Shown here: positions 16,208-33,256 of the stretch, in pieces
Layout of the letters: each line of letters starts with the position of its first letter
Numbering within the stretch: the first letter of the stretch is position 1
Source: Xestospongia bergquistia
Taxonomy: Eukaryota > Porifera > Demospongiae > Haplosclerida > Petrosiidae
Direction: 5' to 3'
NCBI GenBank assembly: GCA_963965975.1
Contig: OZ014423.1
Location: 372,001-436,000, forward strand
Length of the DNA stretch: 64,000 nucleotides
Made by a program: the position numbers and the translations under genes
The notes under the pieces: model-generated
Databases searched by the model: none
What the model saw: the letters and a program-made list of their open reading frames with translations, nothing else
What the model was told of the DNA's origin: nothing

Positions 16208-19200
16208 ATGCATGCCTCTCAAACCAAGACTCTACTAGTGGTGGAATGGTTTTTTATAGTATTGTCGGCCACTCAGATGTGGAGTGTCTCCTCATCTGCT
16301 GCAAGTTGGTGTAGCAAAGAAGGCCAGCCAGAGAACAAGTTAGTATAGTAGCATGACCACACACCAGAACTATCACTAATATACACTACTAGTTGAAAAT
16401 AACATTCACAATATCTTATCTTTATCAAATACTCTTTCTTTCTATTCAGGAAGCTATATGTTAGTACTTTAGATGGAGTTTTAACAGCCCTGGACTCTAA
16501 TGGTAGACGTCTTTGGCGATATCGATCAGACCAACCTTTATATTCATCGACTTTAACTTACTCTGAAGTATGTAGTTGTAAATGACACCAGCAATGTACT
16601 ATCATTGACAATAGCAATACATTTTAAATGGGTCAATAAATAGTTATAGATGAATGATAGAGAGATACATTATATGTGATTGAGATGAATACATTAGTAA
16701 AAGAATTGTTAAATGGACTGAGAAGGGATTGACCTTTGAGAAGTGTAGTCTTGCATCAGCAAATGTGGTTTCTGATAAAATGCTCTATCAGCATTTATTA
16801 TGTGTGTGTATATATACATATATACTTGATAACAATGCATTTTCTAAGGTCATGTTGTTTATAACATTTTTCTATTCTTTCAGCCTAGTTCTGAGTTTCC
16901 TAATCTCATACCAGGTCTAGACAAGAACCTATACCACTGGGATGGAAATGAATTGACTGTAAGTATAGCCAGGGGTATGTTATGGGTGTTGTCCACATCA
17001 TGTGACAACAATACACCATTTGTTTATATATGTGGTACATCCTGTGTACATTAAGTTTACTACAATACTAATTAAATTGTAGTAAGTGATAACAAATTAT
17101 CAGTATGATTTCCAAGTTTGAAATAATTCTCTCTCTCTCTCTCCTCCCTTCCCCACTCTCTCTCACACACACATACATATAGCGTCTTCCTGGGTCTGCT
17201 GATGATCTTCTTGACAAGTCATATATCAGTGCACCTGGAGTTGTCAGAGCAGGAGCAAAAACTAAGGAAGATAGTTCTATCAATATTATGTCTGGCAAGG
17301 TACACTAAATTTACTCCATATTGTATTTTATTAATGTTCTCTTGTGTAGTTAATATACAAATGTACTCAGTTCAGTTGTGATAGATATGATAATCAGTCA
17401 TTAATTGGAAAAACAAGTCAATTATTATTATCAGCTTATAGAACAACTATTAGAGAAGCTAACATTTTAAATGGAGAAGAGCTGTAAGAATAACTGTGAC
17501 ATGTGAATATTATTAACCCTTTACTCTAGCTGGAACTTTACTCTCTCGCATCTGTATCTCTCTCTAATGGAGGAACATGACAATGAAGAGGAAGAAGAAA
17601 TAACTTGTTTATTTGAGGAAGTAGAGTCTGAGTGGTCAGTATACACTGATGCATCAAATGGACTCCTAGTTGTATCAGATAGTGTTAAAAGAATGAGCTG
17701 GGATTATAAAGTAAACAATAATAAGATTATATTATATTTTATGTGATTTTAGTTTCCGTCTCCTGTGGTTGATGTCTGGGTTCATCATAGTAACAAATTA
17801 AATAAAATATCACTTAATCCGCTTAGTTATAGCTCCGAACTTCAGCCTGCATTGTTCTTAGGTCAGTGAGTTATTTTATAATTTGTCTCACCATCTGTTA
17901 TACAGATATGTTAACACTAAAACATTATTATAGCAACAACTATTTAATATATTCAGAATAATTGACTTGTTTGTTATTTGTATTGTAGGTGTATGGCGAC
18001 GACAATATTACATTCAGTCTGTGGTTGAAAACATATTAATACATTTGCCACTCACATCTTTGTCAAAAGAACTCATTAACCTGTCATCTCCTGTCTCATC
18101 TTTTGCTCCTGTAACATTTATACCATCACTGCCATCCTCTTCAGGTTCTCTAGAGTCCTCCGATGTAACTTCTCTGGCTTTATATGAAGAGGATGTCAAC
18201 TGGGTTAAGAGTTTTTATACAGATGGACCAAATGGTTAGTGACCAGTGGTTATTAATAATGGTTTACTAACTATTAATAATACAGGTTTGGCATTATATT
18301 TTTATCCTAAAATTGATAAATGTTCAGGAGAGGAAAATTCATCTGCTGAGAAAACTTCACCCATGACCACACCCCTTTCAGACTTTACTGGGTTAGCAGA
18401 ATTTGATCAGTAAATTACTCTCTCTCTTTTCATTAGATATTTGATGAAAGCTTATGAATGGTTCAAATTTATTCTCAAATATGGACTGTTTGCTCTGTGT
18501 GTATTAGGTGTTAATAAATTTAGACGCTATCACATTGATCGTTGGAGACAGCGACAACGATTGTCCAGCAGTACCAGTTCTATTGATAGTGACGATACTT
18601 TCACAGTGAGAATGTCAATGCATTATTAGATCAATTTTAATATCTTACTCTCTCTCTCTTTAAGACTGAAGAGATAAGTATTGATCAGATCAATTCTTTA
18701 TTTTTAAACAATGGTGAGGTTGGTAAACGACGTACTAGTAGTACTTCAACATTAAAACCTTGTAATACATACAGTCTTCTACCTATTGTGGTCAGTATAG
18801 ATCTCATAGTATATTCAGTAACTTGTCTATTGTTAACAGGAGGAAGAAGATGACTCATCCTTTAAATCAAAACGGTCTGAATCACTTGATTCTGTAACAA
18901 GGTATCCATGTATTGATCCATGATGTCATTATGACACCATCCCTCCTCCTCCTTTTAGCCGATTTGAGACAGAGTATGATTTATTAGGGACACTGGGTCG
19001 AGGAGGTTTTGGTGTTGTTTATCATGTGAAGAATAAAATAGATGGAAGTGAATATGCACTTAAAAGAATTAAATTACCAACTAAGTAAGTCATTAATAAA
19101 CAGGGGCTTCTCTTTCAACATTTTCCATTAGGGCATTTGCTCGCGATAAAGTCATGAGAGAGGTACATGCTCTCGCTCAATTGGACCATTCTACAATTGT

Positions 19201-20918
19201 TCGTTACTTCAATTCATGGGTGGAACGTGCCCCACCAGGCTGGGATCAGCGTGAGGAATGGATATCTCTCAGTCGAGTTAACTCACTGTAAGAAATGTAT
19301 TCAAAAGACTTGGTCTACTAACAATGATCTTTCTATTTTATAGTTTGCAACTTGAAGAGCTGTCTTCCAAACCCTCGTCTCCTGTCCCTCCTGTGACCTC
19401 TTCTCTCTCTTCCATGAACAACAGTCAATTCTCGTCCACACCATCCTTTACAAATTCATTATCAGACTTACCTCCAATTCGTGGCTTTAGCAGTGATTCT
19501 CGAAACTCTTCTTTTACAGTTGAATTTAAAGAAGACTCTCACAGCAGGTTTGTATATAAAATAAATAATACACAAATTATGATGTAATAATTTAATATCT
19601 TTATTCAGAGCTAGTGATGACATTGGTTCTTGTAGTCATGCTAATTCTCCTTTTGTCAGTCGCTCTTATGATATCTCAAGTAATAAAGAGATACCTAAAA
19701 CTCAAGGTGAAACATCAAGAAAAGAATGTACTTCAGAAGAGGATGATCTTTTTTCTGTGACATCATCAACAGGTATATCACGTTTTACAGGTTTCCATTA
19801 GCTACATGTCTCCTTCTTTAGATTCCCGTCATCTTTTGTGTTCTCGTATGGACCCGCCCTCTTTTCTATTTATTCAAATGCAGTTATGTCAAAAGGAGAG
19901 TATGAAAGATTGGTTACGTATTAATATTCATAACAGACAACGTACTGTTATTTTAAACCACTTTGAACAAGTGAGGAATATAATATAATAGTATTCCTTT
20001 CATAAATGAAGACTCTTTGTAGATCCTTGATGCAGTAGTCTATGTTCATAGTAAAAGTCTTATGCATAGAGATTTAAAGGTAATATTAAGGATATATCCT
20101 GTCTGTGTGTGTGTGATTATCAAGAGTCATTTATTTAGCCTTCAAATATATTCTTCTCATTGGATGGGAGTGTTAAAATTGGAGATTTTGGTTTAGTCAC
20201 TGGTAATGTTGTCCCAGATACTCATCGTAATTCTTACATTAGTAAGAGAAGTATTGTATGATATGAAGTAAGTTGTTCTTCTCTCCAGCATTGAAATCAT
20301 TAAATGAAGACCATACAATGAATGATGGGAGACATACTGGGAATATCGGTACTCACTTTTATGTCAGTCCAGAACAACTGAATGGTTTGCAATATGACCA
20401 AAAAGTCGATGTATTTTCTCTGGGTGTCATATTATTTGAACTTAATTTCCCATTTGGCACTGAGATGGAGAGAGCTAAAGTAATCAATAACTACTAATAT
20501 TATATATACTATGTAATATAATACTGTCTACAGGTGCTGGAAAACTTGAGAAAATGTAAATTCCCAAGAGGATTTAAAAAGCATCTCAGGCTCGAAGTAA
20601 GTGATATGTGTCGTGGTTGCAATAGAATATGCTATGATGTGCTATGATGTGTGGTCCATTAGGTAAATTAGTAGTGTTAATGTGATAATGTAGTAATGAA
20701 TTTAGTGACTTGTTGTCAAATGGTCATGTAGTTTAATTGAGCCTGTCAAAATGAGGATGTCATATCATTTTGATTTCATTTAGGCTGCCTTTATTGAGTG
20801 GCTTATATCACCTGTTGCTAAACGACCATCAGCAGAAGAAGTATCAACTAGTGATAGACTCCTAGAACTGAAGGAGGTTATCCATTTCTCCGATTTTACT
20901 TATATCCCAAAGCTGTGA
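16208..20918 (+). CDS. EIF2AK3: PERK, eIF2-alpha kinase 3 (ER stress sensor)
   Basis: This ER membrane kinase phosphorylates eIF2-alpha when unfolded protein accumulates. The start at 16208 gives a hydrophobic leader ([17 protein letters not shown]). A luminal beta-propeller-like region begins [20 protein letters not shown] transmembrane stretch lies near 18450-18510 ([17 protein letters not shown]). The kinase domain starts at about 18960: glycine loop [18 protein letters not shown]-type lysine in YALKRIK, then a long serine-rich insert (about 19340-19800) as usual for eIF2-alpha kinases, then [32 protein letters not shown] and [12 protein letters not shown]. It ends at TYIPKL-stop. The luminal domain plus helix separates it from PKR, GCN2 and HRI. 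About fifteen small exons. Confidence 0.94.
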
Positions 20919-21077
20919 CTGTTCTTTAGCATTTTTATGTAGTCTCATTCTCAGGTAATTTGGGAATGAGACTTAAATGTTTGTCATTTCATTCTCACAT
21001 GTTATTGGTTTGGGAATGAGGCTTAATATTCATGTTACCAATTTGGCATATTAATAATAATTATATAATATTGTTAG

Positions 21078-22828
21078 TTAAAATAGACTATCACCAGTAA
21101 AGGCTCTTAAACGATAATTGCGAGCACGTTGAGCTTCAAATTGTTTTCTCATAGCTAGTGCCTAAATACAACATTGTTTTTAAAATTTGTACATGTACTT
21201 GTACATTATATACCTCTGCTAGTTTGAGTTCTGCAGTTAACAGTTGTGATGATGGTGGTGACGTCAGTAACCCTCCTTTTTCTCTTGTTTGTTGAAGCTG
21301 TCTGACGTACTGCTTAGTCCATTCAGTAACAATGACATCACTATTGTGTCATCATGACATCATACCTTTTATCATATGTTACATACCTTTGTTCTGATGA
21401 TGTGAAGTTGTGATCACCACTCAATAAAGAGGGCGTGGTGGTCTCGTCATGTTTTAGATTGTTTTCCTTATTTGTAGCAAATGGTGCTACGTCTGATGCT
21501 TGAGGGTGAGCAGCTAAATGGAAAGATATTTCAACAAAATGGATAGATCATAATAGACAAGAACAACATACAGTTGTTGTCATGTAATTGAACATCTTGA
21601 AGTCGTTTTGTTTCATCTCTCCACTCTTCAAGGCATTGTTTATTTCTGTAAATAGAAATGGACAGATGTTATACACTAAATGGACAGATGCTATATACTA
21701 ATGACATCATGCACTAAATGGACAGATATACACACACTAAATGGACAACCAACCTCTCTCTAGTCAACTCTTTGTCAATCTTTTCTTTTGTTTCTTGATC
21801 CTTTTTAAATTTATTTTGTAAATGATTCTTTCTAGTTTTACGAGTTTTCTCCTCAGATTTTTTATTTTCTAAGCCTATTGTTTTAGAATATTTTAAAGGT
21901 TTTTGATGAGGAGTACGAGATGTGTGTAAAGTTGCTTGTTTCATGAGTATGGCCCTGGAATTAAAGTCTTGATGATCTATAATTTGTGGACAAGGTACGT
22001 GATGTATCAGTTTGATTATATCAGTAATTTACCAGAAACTAAGTATTTCTTTAAATGTAGAGGCTCTAAATGAACTCTGTTGTCTTCATCAGAGCTCTCT
22101 GTATTAATTATGGCATATAATAAAAGGAGTCTACTCTTAATTATGTACCTCCACTTTCATCTATTTTATCATTATCTTCATCTAACATATCTCTGAGATA
22201 TTCCAGAACAATCTATAATAATATTACATTAAGGTCATATCATATAACACAGCAGTGACCTTTGTCCCTTGTTGTATCAAGTATTTGGGAGGACATTGGA
22301 GTGGATTACCAGATAAACTAAGACCATTTAATCTTCTTAATTTTCCTTAATAAGACAATCAACATTATTAGTGGCATGAGGACTTACCTAATTGATATGG
22401 GAGACTGATGAGGTTGTTCCCTTCAAGTAAAAGAGTACGTAAAAATCTAAAAATAACATTCTTACATCAATTAATTAGCGGATAATAAATCTTACTTCAA
22501 ATTTTGGATGGAAGCAGAGATAGCGACAAGTGCATTGTTTCTAAGATCTAACCAACGAAGAGCTGGACATTGTATAAATAAGGAAGGCGGTAAACTTGTT
22601 AAGTGATTCCCCTCTAAATAAAGACACTATTGAAGTGAATGAGTATAAGACTCAGCATGGATATGAGACAATACTTACTTCCAGCCGTGGACAAGGAGGG
22701 AAGACATCTGGTAAGTCAGAAATATTTCTCCTACTGAGATCAAGAGTTGGACTAGATAAAGCTGAAGCAGTTTTTATAAGATCTAATATCATTGAATGTC
22801 CCTCCACCTCTAAACATGCAGTAGTCAT
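21078..22828 (-). CDS. LRRC27: LRRC27-like leucine-rich repeat/coiled-coil protein
   Basis: Starts MTTACLEVEGHS at 22828. The N-terminal third carries four to five LRRs (LDLSRRNISDLPDVFP, LESLYLEGNHLTSLP, LRWLDLRNNALVAI, LRTLLLEGNNLISLP, LNGLSLSGNPLQCPP). Then comes KYLIQQGTKIVLEYLRDML, an acidic stretch, a long lysine-rich helical region, a short EEWRDETKRLQDV-type coiled coil and a C-terminus ending RLRAFTGDSLF. Human LRRC27 has the same order: short LRR block, a PPKYLVQ-like junction, then basic coiled coil containing an EWRE motif. Function in animals is poorly known. The orthology call rests on overall layout, so other short-LRR proteins remain possible. It starts 318 bp from STK32, on the opposite strand. 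Confidence 0.75.
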
Positions 22829-23146
22829 GTTGTTTATAGATACACGTGTTTATCTAATACAAGTTTCCATAGTAACTGGATCACATGTTGTTTCTAATTA
22901 TGCGTACAAGATCAAATATTTCAGGCCAGTGCAAGTAGTCAGTATAAATTATAGAGAGGAGGTTTTTCTCTTGGTTCTAGTACGGCCCTGCAAAGAGAGA
23001 AGCCGTATTGATATAGAAGACAATAGTATATCTGTTTTCTTCCTGCGTGAGTACAAATCGCAGTCCTCCAGTGAATGTAGGCTATATACTGTGGATTATA
23101 TTCACTCTCTGTGACATACTGGAGAGATAATTCACCAAATCTAACT
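22829..23146. promoter_or_regulatory. Divergent LRRC27-like/STK32 promoter interval
   Basis: Start codons on opposite strands are 318 bp apart. A plus-strand open frame crosses this interval, but it overlaps the LRRC27-like first exon antisense and resembles no family, so I treat it as chance. Confidence 0.6.
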
Positions 23147-26691
<3,545 letters not shown>

Positions 26692-27072
26692 TCAGTCACT
26701 GATTAATTAATTAATATTATTGCTAATTTTAATAATTATTAATCAGTTATTAATTTTGTAGTCACTTTTGTTTGTCTGTTAAAATATACACATATTGTGT
26801 ATATAGTTCCTTCTCCTAGTGGAAGTGTTATATTATTATTATTATTGGTAGAGGTTGTCACATTTCACTAATTTTAATTCAGACTGTTTCATTCATATTA
26901 TTATTATCTTGTTAAATTTTTTACATTTGTTTTGTGTTTTTTTGATTTCTGTAGAATTTTTCACTCTCAATAAAAAAATTACATTACATGTACTGAATCT
27001 GAAAAGATAATGAACACCTAGTGCGTCACCATAGCAACATAGTTCAAACCTAAAAATCCCGCTAACATGATT
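26692..27072. other. Convergent STK32-WDR11 3' flank
   Basis: AT-rich 3' UTR territory. A poly(A) signal AATAAA lies at 26969-26974 on the plus strand, 278 bp beyond the STK32 stop. No gene seen. Confidence 0.7.
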
Positions 27073-30000
27073 CTATGATGATTTATCATGTGGAGGTGAG
27101 AAATGTTCTTCTAACAGGAGCCGGCCATTTTCACCTGCTAAGTTACAATAGTATCGCATAGCTCTAGACATACCTAATGTTTGAAGTGTCCGAGCATACT
27201 CTAAGAACACGGCCTCCACTAGAGATGCTATGAGAAAATAACAATACTGTAATTATATGAATATTATTGTGATATTTGTTTACAATTAACAAACAATGGG
27301 AATTAGTAAGTAAAATAAAAGCTAATTACAAGACAAGATACCAACAATGTCTTGGGAAGACATTGTTAACTAACTGTACTTAATACATTGTATTCTAATG
27401 TATTTAGTATTGTTATATTAATTATAGGGTTTTCCTCTGTTACCTGTCTCTTTATTTCTTCTAATTAGTCCGTACTCCAAACACGATTCTGTTAAGACAG
27501 CTGCCAAGTCAAAATATCGCATACTGACACAAAATATAGAGAGTTATTAAAATAAAATAATAAAACTATAATATTAATTAACTAACCTGTAAAGCATTTC
27601 AATAACTTTCAGAAATTGTCCAAGAGAGAGCAAAACTAAAAGTGCTTTATTCTAATATATTAATTAACTACTAATTAATTAAGCAAGTGGGGGAAGTACC
27701 TTCTGATTGACAGATGTAGAGGTAAGATGATCAACCCAACGAAGAAAAACTTCTTTTGTTTCTTTATCGTTCAAAGTACTCTTTGCTAACCAAACAGAAT
27801 AATACCATTTACCATAAGTCTGTAAGTAACGACATGAATCTAATCCTTTGTCAATTAACGAAAGTAACTGTGTCCCTTCTGTGGAATAATGGAAATGAAT
27901 AGCAGATAAGGAAATGAAGGAGATGGAAATGAACATCAAATAGGGAAATAAAGGAAATGGAAATTAATTCACCTAATAACTTGTTATTAGCTATGAGATT
28001 TGTAGCCACAAGTTTTATTGTACTTTGAGATGCTCCGGATGAACGAATTGTAGCTGCTAAACATGCTCTGAAAACATTAGAGATTCAAATATTATTTTAA
28101 GTTCCATTAATTAGAAATATATTAGAACTAACTTGAGAGCATCAGTATAATACTCGCCACTACTAGGATCAGCTTCAAGAAGAAGCTGAACTGCACGATC
28201 CGTCTAAACAAGTTTTGAAAACTGGATTGACTAAATATTACCAAAAAATACCTGTCCTAGAAAGAGCAAGGTCTCTGCACATCGTCTTGTCTGACTGGTT
28301 GTATGTCGACGACCATCATGACACAATGCTCGATGTAACTGATAGCGCTATATTACACATAATATGAGATAGATTCTTCATAACGAGAGCCTTACCTTGT
28401 AAATACTTTGGTCCATGAAAAGGTCATGACAAAGGTCAAGAGGAGGAGTCATAAACCATGTTTTGTGATCAGCTTCTTGAACGAGTGCTACCATATTTTG
28501 TCTGTTACTACTTCCATTATCAGCAATCTCATCAACTAGTATTAAAATAAGGACACACCCATTAACTCCACCCCTTACCTTTAATGAGGTCTTCTAGAGA
28601 GTGTCTTAGACTACCTGTGATATCTGTAGTGGCTTGAGAATCAGGCTGGAATAGATCGGAGGTTGGATTTGAAGGAAGAGGAGAGGATTGATATACCTAG
28701 AAAGGAAAATGAGAAAGAAGAGATTAAAAAGATGCTAACTCTATATCGAGGATCATAAAGTCGGTGCTTTTCTTTGATCATATGATAGAGAGCCACATTC
28801 CAAAACTGAGTCTCACGTTCGTCACCTAACAATCTAGTGGGCAGGGCATGTATTATCAAATAGACTTACATAACATGTCCTTACATTGCTGTTAGTAGAC
28901 AACGTTGTGGAGTTCCTAGTGGAGACGACATGAGCTCTTTCTGAAAGTCTCTGAAAAGTTATGGAACTTTAAATATACAAATATTCTAAGAACATACTCT
29001 GGTAGAGTTTTCAGTAATTGGGCCAAACCATTTTCAATTGGATCAATTCTATCAAGACTAGATATAAAAAGAGATAAGGAATAACTGTTTTTTCATCTTC
29101 ACTTTCTTACTTAGAATAGTCCAAAGAATAGTCAACATTCCATGATTGATGTTGTAAAATACATTTAAGTCTAAGAGCACTCTGTGGTAACATTGTTTGC
29201 GGACTGAAAATGGGCTCTAGATGGAATAGATATAGAATAATGAGAAGACAACTTGTTGTTTACCTTGATAGTCTGTAGAGCTATGTGATGCAGATGAATT
29301 ATTAAATTTAATGTCACAAACTTTAACTGTTCCATCGCTCATTAGACAGATGAGTTTATCAGATGAACACCAGTCAACATCTTCAATAGATAACTCATTT
29401 TTACTCCATTTGTAGTAACCTAATACATTATCCTATACACAAGATAGCCATATATCTATTACTAATAATACTGATAACATACATCAAACATGTCTCGGAT
29501 ATCTATTCGATTTGTGTATAAAACTAGAGCACGTTTATTTCCTTTTCCAGGACCAAATTTTATCTTTCTTATAAAAGCTCTATTTGCATCAATATACCTA
29601 ATAGTAACAATATATCAATGACCCACTTGTCTCTCTGTCTATCTTACTTAATATTACTTGTTAATATCTCCCAAACCATCATAGTTCCCTCGGAGTCTCC
29701 TAGTACAAGGATCTCTGATTTCCAGGCAAGAGTTGATATATTCTTTAAAGGAGTCTAACACAGTAAATATCAAAATAAGTCATTAGGTAATATCATCTCA
29801 CATGTACAGTTTTATTGGGTCCTAACATAAAGTTTGTATCATCAATAATGATATGATGTATATTGCCATCATTATCTGCTAATGTCACTACTTCTTTTTC
29901 TGGCCACTAACAAAATAAAATACAATTCAATTATTTAATTTAATTTATTTAATTATTTTATAAATTTGCGACTGTACTTGTGATAGCCGGTTTTCTTGAG

Positions 30001-33000
30001 GTTGTAAGTGAGAGGCAATCTTATTTCCTGTCATGTCTGGTGTCGGGGAGAACACATGACGAATCTTCGCTACAAACGAGGGAAAAGCACTTACATTTGC
30101 CCATTCCTAATATATAGAGAGAAGTAATGGAATATGATCAGCACATGAGAATGATTACGATTACACAATGATTATGTAAGGTGATTACAATTACGATTAT
30201 AGGGTAAAAAGCATGATTATGATTATGATTATGATTACAGATTACAGTCTAGCAGTATATATAGGGTATTACATTCAGCTGAAGGTGTAATTACATGTTC
30301 TTTTCATGTATCATTTCACAAATTTACACCAGTAGATGCTAATACAGGCAATATGTACTTGTTCCATGTACTTGCAAAGGCTACTGTAATTGCTGTAATC
30401 ACTTGTGATTACAGCAATTACTTTGTCTGATTATAATTACAATTACACTGTTTCTAGAAAGTTGATTATGATTGTATCGGCCTCAACCCTGATGATCAGG
30501 TAACTCACCATAACAGGAAATGAAGATGGTTTGGAGTCCAATATACGCATAAATGTAAGTGTAGTAGCATTCCAGAATTCAGGTGGAGAGTCTTTTATGT
30601 TAACTAAAAAGTAATTTCTGAGAAAGAGTGAGAGAAAATGTTTTTTTACACTCAGTACAAAAGATGAGCAACTGATCTACATTTCTTGATAACAATAGTT
30701 ATTGTAAATGCATTACTTACTTGTGTGGGGAAATTTTCACTGAGATTATAGGTTGTTGATAATTCATATCATTTTTCTTTAAATGGGTCACATGACCTGT
30801 TTCTAAATGAACAGCTGCTAGCTCATTGCGGACTTGACCGCTGCTGTTTGTTGGTGGATATGCATAAGTTAGTAAAACATTATGATGCATCCATTCAATG
30901 CCCCTATTGTGAATGATTAATTAATTATTAACAATAATTACAGGGTTTACCTCACTGGACAAGTGTGTACAGTAATCTCACGATAAAGCTGTCTAGTTGC
31001 CAAATTAAAGATCTGGACTCCACCACCTCCATTCCCCACGGCAACCAAAGGTTTATAAAAACTCCAATTTTTTGTGGTCAGAGGAGGACACATACGGATT
31101 GTAGTTGGCGATGAGGACAACCCATAGTAGACACCAGTGAGCACCATATATGCTGATAATATGAAATATGTATCCAGACCTTTAAAGGTCAAAGTTCAAA
31201 GGTCACTCTACAATGTTGTTACTATTAACTCACCATCAGGTGGAATAAACCAGTGAGGTGCAATTGATTGAGAGAGAGTTAATCCCCTGCTCTCTTCTCC
31301 CATAACTCCACCCCCTTCCTCTGATGAGCTACTTGGCAAGGCACTAATAAGAGTAATGGGTTGTCCTCCACTAAAGTCTTCAGGCAATCTCTCTCCATAT
31401 ACTCTTATCTTCTCAAAACTTGTTTCCCAAAAGATCATCCTACCTTCACTCGTCAGAATAGCAACTTGAAGTTCACTATATGGACATACTGTCAGAGCAT
31501 ATGGCTTGATGGATTTACTAATCCTCAATGACTCTGAAAAATAATGGAGGTCATAATTTACATCAATGATCTGTCTAAAATCTGATGTAGAAAGTGTAGC
31601 ATATTCGGGGAACTCCACAGGTTGTCTGACTCTAAAACTAACACTTCCATTTTCATGAAGACAGTAGAGTGCGTCACGTTGTTGACATGGAAACATTTGA
31701 ATAAATGGAGCAGAAGCACGTTCTAAAAACACAGAGCCCACAGCCTGCATTATTTCAATATCAATGATGAGAATTTCTCGAGAATAAAGAAGTAAAAGAT
31801 GACCTCGAGCAGTCGGTGAAAAACATAACTGGAGACAATCGACAAGTGTCAAACTGTCTTCTGACCTTTTAAATAAACATTAAATTAATAAAAATTCTTT
31901 AGAAATTTACTTTATATTATCTCCTGATAATAACCTCCTAGGAGCATCTCGACTTTGTCCTCTACCAGCTCCACCAATTTGCTGATGAGGCAAGTTCATA
32001 TAGAGCTTCTTACTATTTCCCGTTGGATTACGTAAGGGACTAAACTCATTGATGTAAATAAAACAATCAGGAGACAATACTATATATATTAAGAGAATAT
32101 TAATAATATAAAGAAGTTAGGAGATAGTTACACTTGACTTAAAATAATAATATGTTGTATGTATGTATAAATAAATAATAATAATTATAGTATAAATAGT
32201 ATATGTATTGCTTGTCTCTTGTTTTAATTTTATACAGAAAATAGTATTTATAACAAACTCATTGTTGTTATATGTTTCATTTGTTATCAACTTGTTCATC
32301 TATATATTTAACTCACAAATAAGTTGTTCTGGTTGGAAAGGGTTAAATGTAAAAGCTGATATTATCTCTGAGAATGTAAACCTGCTGACTTTAGTACCAG
32401 TGTCAGCATTCCATATTGTCATTGTACTTGGAGATACAAGTACAGCCAAAAGATCTCTACAGGTATCCTAATAGAAAATACAATGAATTATTATATATTC
32501 TTTGTGCATATTATATAAATAATAACATGGCTGAATACAACACAATAATGAAGAACATGAGGTTTATATACCTCCCATTGGATCAGCCTTTGGGTAATTA
32601 AATGAAAAGACAATGGAATAATGAACATACAATAGGACAATTAAATGATTTAATAAACAAAAGAAAAGACTCATAAATAAAGAGACAGATAGATTAGCTT
32701 ACATTTGTTGTTAGCCATTGCATATCTACAAGTGTTTTATTGCCAATTGAAAAATTAGAAGTGGCTGTAGCCTGACCAACATCCCAAATAATACATTGAC
32801 AAGAGGTATCAACAGATGCTAGACGTAGAACATAAGGAGAAGCAAGGGTATGGTGGAAGAGCTGACGAGACCAGCGCACCTGGAATCAAAGAACAAATAC
32901 ATGACGATTTGGACGTGGGATATTGGGGAACATACTTTTGTGACATTGCTGTTATGACCAGTGAGTGTTTGTAAATTTTGACAGGTACGAGGATCAACCA

Positions 33001-33203
33001 CAACTACAAACTGTTGACTACCAAAAGCAATTGGACCTTGCCAACTCCTGTAATTTAAAGCAATTAATTAACAAAGCATGTTGTTTAACCACACCCACAA
33101 CTTACCATTCCAGTGCAGTCTTGTTTTCTAGATGCACAGGACCACAGATCACTTGAGGAGTAACTTTAGGTACAGTCGAAAAATTCGGAGAATGAGCAGT
33201 CAT
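27073..33203 (-). CDS. WDR11: WDR11, WD-repeat protein of the trans-Golgi/ciliary trafficking complex
   Basis: About thirty short exons. The start at 33203 gives MTAHSPNFSTVPKV, followed by a beta-propeller beginning with SWQGPIAFGSQQFVVVVDPR, NLQTLTGHNSNVTKVRWS, and CIIWDVGQATATSNFSIG, ending each blade in the usual W-D or equivalent. A second propeller follows (LATRQLYREITVHT, LTVCPYSELQVAILTSEGRM, IKNISTLAWKSEILVLGD). From about 29.2 kb leftwards the protein is an alpha-helical solenoid without blades. The C-terminus is GENGRLLLEEHFSPPHDKSS. Order and overall length match the roughly 1,220-residue animal WDR11, which partners FAM91A1 to capture AP-1 vesicles and affects Hedgehog signalling. 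One intron (about 30120-30510) is unusually long and repetitive. Exon joins were checked only at sample points. Confidence 0.9.
30120..30490. repeat. GATTAC/GTAATC-rich repetitive patch with a perfect palindrome in a WDR11 intron
   Basis: Many GATTACAATTAC and GATTATGATTAT words, first in direct then in opposite orientation, inside an intron several times longer than its neighbours. The centre of symmetry is a palindrome at 30386-30421: GTAATTGCTGTAATCAC, two bases, then its exact reverse complement. It could be a small non-autonomous element, but no clear terminal repeats or target duplication were established. Confidence 0.65.
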
Positions 33204-33256
33204 AGTCAGTCACCAAGAGGGCGTAGTTAAGTGTCCTCATAAAGGGTTAAATATTA
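33204..33256. promoter_or_regulatory. 53-bp divergent WDR11/LIPT2 start interval
   Basis: Only 53 bp separate the two start codons. Transcription start sites must overlap, sit very close, or lie inside the opposite gene. Confidence 0.65.

Noticed and set aside
22596-23114. 172-codon plus-strand frame between LRRC27-like and STK32
   Set aside because: It overlaps the first LRR exons antisense and crosses the divergent promoter; it resembles no family and codon content is that of a shadow.
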